Shown piece after piece: positions 1 to 7,892 of a DNA stretch of 21,141 bases. Under the pieces are notes generated by a model. That model saw only the letters and a list, made by a program, of their open reading frames with translations. It searched no databases and was not told the DNA's origin. The stretch spans positions 1 to 21,141 of the forward strand of contig NXFV01001008.1 in NCBI GenBank assembly GCA_002803225.1. The letters run 5' to 3'. Position 1 is the first letter of the stretch. Each line of letters opens with the position of its first letter. The DNA comes from Gamarada debralockiae (Eukaryota; Ascomycota; Leotiomycetes; Helotiales; Hyphodiscaceae). The translations under genes and the position numbers were made by a program.

Positions 1-567
1 GCAGAAAATATTGTAGAAATTGAAAGGTGAAAAGCTATCTCACCATATTATTCTGTATCAGCTTGCGTTTTCCCCCAGGTAAGACATCAGAGCACTTCAC
101 TTTTGTTTTGGATCTCGCTTAGCCACAACTTAGGGAGCCAGCAGGGATGATGATGATGCCCCCTTTGCCTTATCTAGCAACGCTACGCAGTCGCATTTTG
201 TTTCATTCTATGCGAATATACGTGGAGATCTCATAGTTTAGACGAATCCTGGATCACGCTGGCGAGTGAATTACATTCAGCTCTTTCTTTCAGTGACCTG
301 TGGTCAGAACTCCGTCTGAAGGTCCACTTGAATCGTCTGACTTTGAGTGATGTAAGGATACTGAATACTCGCAATCCACAAGGATAGTGGACATTTTGGG
401 TGGTCCTTTCTTGTTCCCTGAAGAAAATTTGACCCAAAAGCATACTCCTTGACTGGCGATTGCATGCATTTGCTTTTGCCTCATGCTAAGCAAATGCACT
501 CCATTAACTCATATCGCACGCTTTGCTTCTCCGCATAGATCACGTCACGGAAGCTTGGAGAATGGAG
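1..567. other. Gene-free left end
   Basis: No coding region, tRNA or clear repeat was recognised here. Short open frames on the minus strand between 231 and 499 overlap each other and carry no recognisable motif. The right-hand part probably contains upstream promoter sequence of the Cys-rich pseudogene that starts at 687. Confidence 0.5.
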
Positions 568-576
568 ATATAAAGG
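568..576 (+). promoter_or_regulatory. TATA box of the Cys-rich secreted-protein pseudogene
   Basis: The sequence ATATAAAGG lies about 110 bp upstream of the ATG at 687. The interval between is C/A-rich, as is usual for fungal 5' leaders. The promoter looks better preserved than the gene it serves. The assignment rests only on motif and position. Confidence 0.45.
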
Positions 577-686
577 CCACTTGAGTTGCCCAACTTAAAG
601 TCTCACTACCGCTGAGCAAGGACCCAGTAATTCCTCAGCCTCACCAGTCGCCTTAATTCACTGCTCGTACAAGTATATCAACCACG

Positions 687-1167
687 ATGCGATCCTCCGT
701 TCTCTCACAAACCTTCGCCCTCACTTTTGTATCCCTTGCCGTCTCATCACCTATCAGCACTCGCGGTATCGCATCTTGCGAGAAAGCTACTGTTGCCCAA
801 GTATCCTGTATCTAAGGTTGTGATAAAGGTGCAGCTTGTATCACTCAATGGTATGTCGCAATCCTTCCTTTCCTTTTTTTTTTTTCAGGCTAATAAGCAT
901 ACAGCTCTGCCGTTGCTGTCCAAGGATACACAAGCTGCGCGGGAGTAAAGCGTGATGTTTCGTCTTGCGAGACAGCGGTTGCCGATAAGGAGAATACCTG
1001 TATTGAGGCATGTCCTGCTGGGGCGATGGACGTCAAAATACTGCTTGTGTAATGAAGTGGTAAGCAACATCTGTACCTCTCCGCTTCCAGGTTGGAGCTA
1101 AGAATCACTCAGTTCAGCTGCTGCTGCAAGGGGATGCGCTGCTTGTTTCATAAGTCTATGTAAATAG
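687..1167 (+). pseudogene. Small secreted Cys-rich protein with two tandem repeat units, disrupted
   Basis: The ATG at 687 opens a signal peptide (MRSSVLSQTFALTF...SLAVSS, about residues 1-21), followed by a possible Kex2-type site (STRG). Two repeat units follow. Unit 1 starts at SCEKATV and runs to CITQC|SAVAVQG; unit 2 starts at SCETAVAD and runs to CVMKC|SAAAARG. Each carries the frame C-x9/10-C-x3-C-...-C-x3-C-x10-C. Each unit is split at the same Cys codon (phase 2) by an intron of similar size, 851-904 and 1060-1112. Breaks: TAA at 813-815 where unit 2 has Glu (one substitution from GAA), and a frameshift near 1027-1036 in unit 2, after which TACVMKC is read in another frame. The frame then ends at TAG 1165-1167. 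The family is not one I can name. The design (signal peptide, CX3C pairs, duplicated exons) is effector-like. An assembly error could mimic one lesion but hardly both. Confidence 0.6.
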
Positions 1168-1476
1168 TTTTGGTGATGAGCGAAATGGTGGAATAGACAT
1201 GTACGTGAATGCCTAATGAGTACGAATCGGATTGTATTATTGAACAGAATTGTCAAAAAACAAAATAGAATCCCACTTTCAGACAGCCCTGTCTTTAAAC
1301 CAGTCAGCTCCCTATATCCGTGCCAACTTGAATTCGAACTCAAAGTCATCCCAAAAAAGCTCACGGGCCAAGCCAAAGGAGGGTAATTTCCAGTTCATGT
1401 AGATAGGTACGCCTTCAAACACAAACACAAACACCCCAGATGTGAATAATGCCATAACCTCGTCCTCTCACAGATC
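1168..1476. other. Convergent intergenic region
   Basis: This stretch lies between the 3' ends of the plus-strand Cys-rich pseudogene and the minus-strand GPI-protein gene, so it should hold both 3' UTRs. A 92-codon minus-strand open frame (1098-1376) has no recognisable motif and is not called. Confidence 0.5.
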
Positions 1477-2238
1477 TCACAACATCCCAATAACCGCTCC
1501 AATCAAGCCGGCCAAAACTCCGCCTTGAACACTTCCAGACCCATACTTGGCCCCATCATTAACTTGCACCGACGTTGAGCTAGTACTCGATGTAGGTGTT
1601 GGTCCAGTCTTTCCCGGTGTCGTAACTGTCGTTTGAGTAACAGTGTGTTGGCCACCGCCAGGCAGTACAACTGTGCACGTGCTGCTCGCCGGACAAGACG
1701 ATGGTCCAGTGGTTCCAGTGAAGGTTGTCGTTTGGCCAGTACAAGTGACAGATGCGGGGCAGGTGCTAATCGTGACAATAGACGTGGAAGTGATTGTCGA
1801 ATTGGGGTAGACAGTTGATGGACTTGGCGGCGTCGAAGTCGGTGGTGTCGACGTTGGCGAAGAACTGACACTGGAGGTTGAAGTCGTTGTTGAGCTCGGG
1901 GATGTTGTCGTGGTCGTCATGGAGGAGGTGGTAGAATTATTGGGAGGTGGAGAGATCGCACAAGGAATGTACATGGTGGCATACGTAGTCATGCAGGCCT
2001 GAAGGCAAGTGGTTGGGCAAATTGTAGTGCTGTAAATGCTTGGGCAACCACATTCCAGTGTGATGGTCTTGACCAACTCGCATTGGGGATAAGCGCATCC
2101 TGTGATAACTGGGCAGTTGGGAGGTTGACTTTCGGTGATTGTCACGCAGGTGGGACTGGGCGCAGTCGTTTGCGCAAGGACGTTGGGAGGACAGGTCAAG
2201 ATGACCGCCGGGAGGTAAGCGAATGAAGAGAATCTCAT
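1477..2238 (-). CDS. GPI-anchored Ser/Thr-rich, Cys-rich cell-surface protein
   Basis: A single-exon gene of 253 residues starting at a true ATG (2236-2238) in an AAAATG context. Residues 1-22 are a signal peptide (MRFSSFAYLPAVILT...NVLA). Residues 31-93 are a compact Cys domain with Cys at 31, 42, 48, 53, 63, 65, 74, 78, 82 and 93. Residues 100-150 are almost pure Ser/Thr/Pro, expected to be heavily O-glycosylated. Residues 159-188 hold a small internal repeat (TCPASVTC and SCPASSTC). A second Thr/Ser stretch follows. The C-terminus has small residues near 227-235 (VNDGAKYGSGS) and ends in a hydrophobic tail, GVLAGLIGAVIGML, which is the layout of a GPI-attachment signal. The protein should sit in the plasma membrane or be cross-linked to the wall. 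The specific function is unknown and I do not recognise the Cys domain as a named family. Confidence 0.85.
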   Translation of the reverse strand: MRFSSFAYLPAVILTCPPNVLAQTTAPSPTCVTITESQPPNCPVITGCAYPQCELVKTITLECGCPSIYSTTICPTTCLQACMTTYATMYIPCAISPPPNNSTTSSMTTTTTSPSSTTTSTSSVSSSPTSTPPTSTPPSPSTVYPNSTITSTSIVTISTCPASVTCTGQTTTFTGTTGPSSCPASSTCTVVLPGGGQHTVTQTTVTTPGKTGPTPTSSTSSTSVQVNDGAKYGSGSVQGGVLAGLIGAVIGML

Positions 2239-2326
2239 TTTCGATGCTCAAAGTGTTGGTTGTAACGAGTGTCTTTAAAGAGTTGCGTGAAGCTTCAAAG
2301 GAGCGCAAGTTGGTCCAATATGATCT

Positions 2327-2342
2327 TTATCATTAGTGATAA
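2327..2342. promoter_or_regulatory. Inverted pair of GATA-type sites upstream of the GPI-protein gene
   Basis: TTATCA and TGATAA face each other across four bases, about 90 bp upstream of the minus-strand start at 2238. WGATAA is the core recognised by fungal GATA-type zinc-finger regulators such as AreA/Nit2. Two short sites can occur by chance, so this is only a candidate. Confidence 0.25.
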
Positions 2343-3889
2343 CTAGACGAGTTGATACATCTGGGTGGGATGATATATGGCCAGCAGATCTCGTGAGTTC
2401 TCGTATTCTCCAAGCCGACCTATGATAATAGAGGCTGCGCGTGGTGGTCGCCTGCGGGGTAATTTTCCGCAGCCAATCAAGGGATGAATAGCCTCTGGTT
2501 ACACCAGTGGCTGCCCAATTTATGCATAAAAATGCGACTCTGAGCTGTGAACGGGCTGATATTATCCAGCCAATTAATTATTTACTTCTGTATTAGTATC
2601 CGTCTGGGTGGAAAAATCCCGGGTCATGGAGGCGATGCCCGCAATCTGGGGAATATGGAGAACTTAAGAAGTATCAGACCAAATGCTACTTCGAAAATCC
2701 TGAAACAACGTTTAACTACCTCATAATTGTGTAAATTATGGAACTCTTCCCACTTCGGTGTCGGAAGAATTATTGGTGGTGACATGCTGGAAGTAGTTAT
2801 CAGTGAAAGTTGAACTCCTCGTATCGAACTGAATTGGGGTCCAACACCGTAGTAATTGGTTAAGAAGACCGTATCTTGCAGTTAAACTCTCACCACTTTG
2901 AAGGCCTTGTACATGGATTATTTTGGTGTGTTCTCAGCGTCTTATTTATAAACAGGGGGATCTAGTACTAGATTAGGGTCATGTTAACCAGCTAATACGG
3001 TACCGGAAGTCTCCAAATCTTGGGATCGAATTCGTATTTTAAATAAAGTTAGGGTCGAGAGGTCGAGTCGTGTCACGGCAAAGGATCCTCTTGGCCAACG
3101 ACTTCCCGGCGCGTTGGAAGACTGGAGCTTTTTGGATAAAGGCGTCGACGCAAAGAATTTCGTAATATTGGACAGACAAAGCCTAAGAAACAAGTGGATT
3201 GGATTATTCTTTCGCGACTAGACTCGATATTGGGACCGGCGTGGCCCCAAAATGAATGGCTATTTAATTTTCTGGTGGGGCGCAACTTTCTTGAAACCTG
3301 ATCATTTGATAAAGTTGACAAGCTACGAGAAATAGAGCAGCTGATTTCATGCTCCTCATTCAAAATGCAGAAAGAACTCCTGGTGTAGGAGAAGGAACTT
3401 TGACGTGAGGTACGTGATACGGGTGCCAATATGCGACGGTGTGGAAGTGTGGAGGCGCCTAGTTCACTATTTGTTTTCGTACCTTGCATTTTGAAACTAT
3501 TACTCTTGCCAAGAGGCCAGCTGAATGGTCTACATGGAGGTAAGTAAAAACAAGTGATTAAAGCAGAACTGGGTAACCAGCTAGAATGAGGATCTTCTAT
3601 TCTTCTACGCAATTTGTCGAGATTGTTGGTTGATTGCCCGAGATATGAACTTTTAACTCGGCTTGAAAATGATATCTTTTGCTGCTCGAAACAAATATAT
3701 CACTTACGAAGAACTATCCTCTTTGTTTAATCTGCTGCTCGTCAACTACTTCTAGTGTAGCGTTTTCGCTAACCTACCAGCTAGCATAGTACGAAACGTG
3801 TACGGGAATGGCCACTTTCCCCGGGACCGAGACATCAGAAAAAAGGAATCTGACACACCACCGAGCTTCAACCTAAGCATTCGGATCCG
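2343..3889. other. Long region without a supported gene
   Basis: The part to about 3000 is AT-rich and noncoding on all frames. Between about 3000 and 3300 the plus strand reads a stretch that looks weakly protein-like (for example LDKGVDAKNFVILDRQSL) and then stops repeatedly, so it may be an old gene relic. I could not assign it to a family. The 179-codon minus-strand frame over 3073-3612 starts at TTG, has no recognisable domain, and is treated as chance. Confidence 0.4.
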
Positions 3890-4332
3890 GGTCCATACTC
3901 CAAACCAAAACGCATCAATATCTGGCCGCTTTGTCTCATGCTCCTCATCTTCCACTTACAGCCTCACAATCTTCCCATCTGGATCCTCAACCACCAAAAT
4001 CCAGCTCTTCAAAGCCGCAAAATACCCTACTTCTCTTCACCCTATCGCATCAAACCCAGCCGCCCACTCGTTCAAATCGTGTTTCATGCTGACTCCAAAG
4101 GTGATTGGATCTCAGCCCTTTTGAACCTAGGCAGGCGCTGGATGGGGACTTCAATGAGCAGGTTGCTGGCTTTGTGGAGAAAGATTTTGGCGAAGAGTTT
4201 GCGGGAGAAAATCAAGTGATCGAATTGGAGCCGCGGTTCAAAGGGAAATATTTTGGTGTAGAAGTCATGGGTTGCGGTGATGGAGCAGCAAGGGAGCTTG
4301 AGGTGGTGGATACCATTAAATGACGAGGGCAT
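3890..4332 (-). pseudogene. VOC (glyoxalase/bleomycin-resistance fold) protein, disrupted
   Basis: The ATG at 4330-4332 opens MPSSFNGIHHLKLPC...SITATHDFYTKIFPFEP, the typical start of a fungal VOC-domain protein (first beta strand, then 'HDFY' and 'F'). The frame continues through KLFAKIFLHKASNLLIEV. It is then lost near 4140-4150 and resumes in another frame as DPITFGVSMKHDLNEWAAGF and SWILVVEDPDGKIVRL, then VEDEEHE. The 'DPDG' and 'DEEHE' motifs are the usual C-terminal features of these proteins. Stops in the second frame lie at 4127-4129, 4112-4114 (a TGG-to-TGA change would explain it), 4037-4039 and 3956-3958. A ten-residue piece (VKRSRVFCGF) between about 4038 and 4008 is read in a third frame, so two compensating indels are likely. 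The original protein would have been a small cytosolic VOC enzyme of unknown substrate. It is non-functional now. Confidence 0.7.
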
Positions 4333-5032
4333 GCTGGGTTTGAGGGTTCGGCTGCCATACTTTCGAAACAATGGTAGTGATGCGTCGTGTGAAGTTATAA
4401 GGTCGCATGGGGAATTGCTTGCTTGATGGAATGTTGTAGGAAAGAAAGACGGCGTTGAGATTGCGGCTTGGCCGACATTGCCAAAGTGGATGTCGCCTGA
4501 AGTAACTAATCGGAACACCTAGATCCTATGGGGCAACGATAAGCTCGTCAGAAGAACAGGATCAAGAATAACAGTCCATTGGTGCTTCTAAACCGTCCTC
4601 CCGATTTACCTTTTGTCCCTTTGAAATCGCACGCGAATCGGAATGCCCATTCGACCACGTGTCGACACATGACCGAGGGTTGTTATTAAACTGCCTTACA
4701 TGCCTTCATTCAACGAGATTGGTAGAGAGTATGGTGCAGTGAAAATTTCGGGAAAGAAATAAGTCCCATGCGGAAATCTCGACAAAGAAGTTATTGGGAA
4801 AAGCCCGCCGAAACGGATTCTTGTAGGCGCGCTGTTCCATGTGGGCAAGCGAGAATTTGTGACGGCCAGAAGCCGAAATTATTTCTTGTATCAACGCAAC
4901 ACCGAAAGGTCTCAAACCGTCAGTATCATCAGGGCCATAGTTTGAGCGCGGTCATTCTCCTCCCTTGATAATGAGAATCCGATGAAAATGTACAGTCACG
5001 CAGGCGCCACTTGGCACTGACATAGCCTTTAC
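4333..5032. other. Intergenic region, no gene recognised
   Basis: This interval contains the upstream flank of the VOC pseudogene and the downstream flank of the ankyrin pseudogene. Short open frames on both strands between 4706 and 4968 overlap and show no motif. A CACGTG core occurs at about 4656 with no assignable gene. Confidence 0.45.
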
Positions 5033-6039
5033 TTACTTCCAACCAATAAACTTCCATAAGCTGAATCTACGTTTCCGCTCTATGACAGTTCTCAAATGTG
5101 AAGCATCCCTGGGACAACACCTATCAACAATGTCGTCCAGAGTGCTGTAAATCGGGTATCGTAAGGCTCTGCCCGAAAAACTTGGCTTTTCGGAGGATTT
5201 TCCTGCCTTGATCTTTGTATTCGGATCTGTGCTATGTTCTAAGAGCATCTGAATAGCTTTATCTTAGATCTGTCTTGCGTCTGGCGAGGCGTACTGGCTT
5301 TGCTGATGACAGTTTCGAAGAAATGCGCTCCAGACCGTGGTGTCTTGGTACTCTTGAATGGATCAGCCTTTTGCTCAAGAAGCAATCTCAACATGTCCAA
5401 GCCGATATCAGTTGCCAATTCCGACTCCATAGGCAACAGCAAATTACAGTAGAGCAATGACCGCCCTTGAGTCTCTTTGACCAGTGTTGGCTACATCTTC
5501 AGCTTTTCGGTAATATAGATCTTCAGACCTGTCTGAGCAGCCAACATGATAATCCAGCCTCTTGGATACCGATAACGTAAAATGAGGAGGTCTCGCGGGG
5601 ACTTTGCCGACTTCAGTGGAACCGCTTTGCTCGGCTTTAATACATAGTCATAAAGTACTATTGCCGCTACCCTATCCATTTCATCAATCTGAGCAACGTC
5701 GGTGATCGCATACCGTGTCTCCGAATCTCGAGCTTGGTAGAGAGAATCGGTGATCAGATCGATGAAAGGGTTTTGATGATTTTCTGCTAGGGTTTTATGT
5801 TCACCAGGGGCATGTTTCACTTGCGCGAGAAAAACCGGCAGAGACTCAGATGTGCGTTGAAAAGATCTATTCATCCAGGATGCTAACTTGCCCTGCATTT
5901 TCGGGAAGAGGAAAAAGTCCCTGACAAGTTCTGTGAAGGAAGTCCACTGTAGGAAATATCGCCTCATAGGTTGGAGTTTCATATTCATTAATAGAGTCGT
6001 ATGAGGGGATGGCGAAGAGGTTGTTGGAGCTCCTCGATT
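5033..6039 (-). pseudogene. Ankyrin-repeat protein, C-terminal fragment, disrupted
   Basis: Read on the minus strand, an open frame from about 6039 (ATG 5986-5988) to 5494 ends in GWIIMLAAQTGLKIYITEKL. A TAG at 5491-5493 interrupts it, yet the same frame resumes at once with PTLVKETQGRSLLYCN and IGLDMLRLLLEQKADPF, a clear ankyrin helix pair. A frameshift near 5255 moves the reading to AIQMLLEHSTDPNTK, a second ankyrin-like unit, then a basic C-terminus ending FSLWKFIGWK at 5033. Upstream, an in-frame TAA at 6040-6042 cuts off the 5' part. No NACHT or other N-terminal signalling domain is visible in the window. The pattern resembles the C-terminal part of large fungal NACHT/ankyrin (NLR-like) proteins, but that link is inference. 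At least one stop, one frameshift and a missing 5' half make it non-functional. Confidence 0.6.
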
Positions 6040-6042
6040 TTA

Positions 6043-6436
6043 CGCGACGGCCATGTTTTGCGGATAAATTCGCAGTAAACCCGCTAAATTACAGGTAACT
6101 ATCGGATCAAAAGTTGTCCCGCTTCGCCAAACTTTTGAAGTTTGCACGTGAGTTTTGGTCTGCGAATCTTGCTTACTCAGCAAGGCTCCCAGAACATTCT
6201 TCTGTGGTTTAGGTTACAGTTCAGCTTTTCACAAACATCTGGATCGCAACCAAAAGCTCTTTTCATGCTCCCGACTTCTCACGCGGATAGTCCATCCCTA
6301 TCACCACCGGTATCTAGTTATAGAAAGGCTTTCAAGTCGTCTACGGAAGCACGGCTACAGTAGTATTCGTGCGTCAACTCATCCTTGAACTCCAAAATCA
6401 TCTCTTCAACTGCCGCCTCGACGTCCATAACTCGCT
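6043..6436. other. Upstream region of the Dim1 gene
   Basis: This stretch should carry the promoter and 5' UTR of the Dim1 gene at 6437. No TATA box or other strong motif is obvious, as is common for fungal housekeeping genes. Small open frames at 6142-6388 have no recognisable content. Confidence 0.4.
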
Positions 6437-7012
6437 ATGGGTTCCGTTGTGCTCCCCCATCTAGTCACAGGCTGGCATGTCGATCAGGCTATCATGAGCG
6501 AGGAGGAAAGACTGGTGATCATCCGCTTTGGTCGTGACTGGGATCCCGAGTGCATGAGACAAGATGAAGTCCTGTACCGTAAGACTCCCTTCTCTCCGTT
6601 TATGCCACTCTTACTGATCTTGGATATCTGCAGGCATCGCCGATCGAGTCAAGAATTTTGCCGTCATCTATGTGTGCGATCTCGACCAGGTCCCCGACTT
6701 CAAGCAGATGTATGGTGGGTAGCAGCTTTTTCATTGTATTAATTTTAAATTGGCTGCCCAGATTTTTTCTTCTCGAACATCTACGCTGACGCTTGTTGCA
6801 CAGAACTCTACGACCCTGTGACGATTATGTTTTTCTTTCGGAACAAGCATATGATGTGCGATTTTGGAACTGGCAACAACAACAAGTTGAATTGGGTGCT
6901 TGAGGACAAGCAGGAACTCATCGACATTATAGAGACGATTTATCGTGGAGCTAAAAAGGGCCGGGGTCTTGTAGTCAGCCCTAAAGATTACTCTACTCGC
7001 TACCGATATTGA
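6437..7012 (+). CDS. dim1: U5 snRNP 15-kDa protein Dim1/Dib1 (thioredoxin-like), three exons
   Basis: Exons are 6437-6578, 6634-6714 and 6804-7012. Introns are 6579-6633 (donor GTAAGA) and 6715-6803 (donor GTGGGT, branch-like CTGAC near 6786). Splicing gives 143 residues, close to the 142 of animal and yeast homologs. The sequence is collinear with the family throughout: LPHL..GW.VDQAI near the start, VIIRFGRDWDPECM at about 28-40, VKNFAVIYVCDLDQVPDF at 53-70, MYELYDP, TIMFFFRNKHMM at 81-92, FGTGNNNK, and the C-terminus GRGLVVSPKDYST.YRY. Dim1/Dib1 is a thioredoxin-fold protein of the U4/U6.U5 tri-snRNP. It is essential for pre-mRNA splicing and leaves before the spliceosome is activated. It lacks a CxxC redox pair, as is normal for the family. 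It is the only conserved housekeeping gene in the window and stands among decayed genes. Confidence 0.97.
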
Positions 7013-7811
7013 GTCTCGAAAGCCCCCAGAATCTCCCTCAATTCAAGCCGCCATTCTCCCATACTCTCAGAGCTTCATAAGCCTCTATCACCTGACTCCT
7101 CGAGCAATCACATCCTCAGACCACTCTCTGCGTCGAAACTTCCTAGAACGACACGAATTCGATACAATTGACTACAACATGGCGGAACACAAGGTGGGGG
7201 AAACTCAGGGGGGATATCAGGGCGGTAGCAAGGAATAGAGAACTCGTCCTGTTTAGAAGGCTAAGTCAAATGGTGGATATATTGCATGCTATTACCGAAG
7301 GAAGTCAAAATACAAGGGAAGAGGTTGTATTGGACCAATGAAAACACAGGACTGGAACGTCAAGTTTGACGAGATACATAGTCGATAATGCAGCAACTGC
7401 CCCACGCTTTAAAAGCTAAGAAGGAAGATACTGGAGCCTTCCAATCTTTATTATACAAGTGACCTAATTTCTGCATCATATTTTCTCCTTCAACACCAGT
7501 AGTAGAACGCCGGCATATAATATTAGACGTACGCGCGGCGGATTTGCTAGCATAAAAGGACCCAATTCTGGCTCCTACACAACGATGGTGTCCCTTATCT
7601 TCCAGCGCAATGGCCATGCCAGCCGTCACGGGTCAAGAACGCATCCTGTGGTTCGTAAATCATTTGGTTTCGATGTTGTGGGGGAGCCACAATTGGCTCC
7701 CTTGGCGCTGCCGCTTCGATGTCGCTCGATATAGTTAGGCTCCAACTGATATCTGTGCCAACGACCATACGGGCGGGGTGCCGGTCAACACTATGGCACA
7801 AAGCACCCATA
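7013..7811. other. 3' flank of Dim1 and unassigned minus-strand frames
   Basis: The first part is the 3' UTR and downstream flank of Dim1. Two overlapping minus-strand frames follow. One runs from the transposon edge to 7595 (from MGALCHSVDRHPARMVVG) and the other covers 7360-7629 (with MAIALEDKGHHRCVGARIG). Read in order they have protein-like composition and could be one gene broken by a frameshift near 7610, but I do not recognise a family and call no gene. A small inverted repeat (GGAGCC/GGCTCC) sits at 7683-7700. Confidence 0.35.
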
Positions 7812-7835
7812 CAGTAGAACCTTGATATAAGCATC
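7812..7835 (+). repeat. Left terminal inverted repeat of the pogo/Fot1-type element
   Basis: Twenty-four bases match the reverse complement of 9727-9750 without mismatch, after which the two ends diverge. The TA at 7810-7811 precedes it. Confidence 0.95.
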
Positions 7836-7852
7836 ATCGGGAACCACATTTG

Positions 7853-7878
7853 TATGCTTATAAGGGAGGTATGCTTAT
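7853..7878 (+). repeat. Subterminal TATGCTTAT repeats, left end
   Basis: Two copies of TATGCTTAT lie at 7853-7861 and 7870-7878, the second running into TATAAAGG. Equivalent copies occur near the right end. Repeated subterminal motifs often bind the transposase; that role is inferred here. Confidence 0.5.
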
Positions 7879-7892
7879 ATAAAGGGAATTGA

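Noticed and set aside
3073..3612. 179-codon minus-strand open frame
   Set aside because: It begins at TTG rather than ATG, has no signal peptide, domain or convincing composition, and lies in a region where neither strand shows coding character over its length.
3798..4219. Plus-strand open frames over the VOC relic
   Set aside because: They are antisense to a minus-strand protein similarity that extends across frames, and they show no motif of their own.
7683..7700. Short palindrome GGAGCC...GGCTCC as a possible terminator or mobile-element end
   Set aside because: Six-base arms are too short to mean anything in a eukaryotic genome, and no partner or target duplication was seen.
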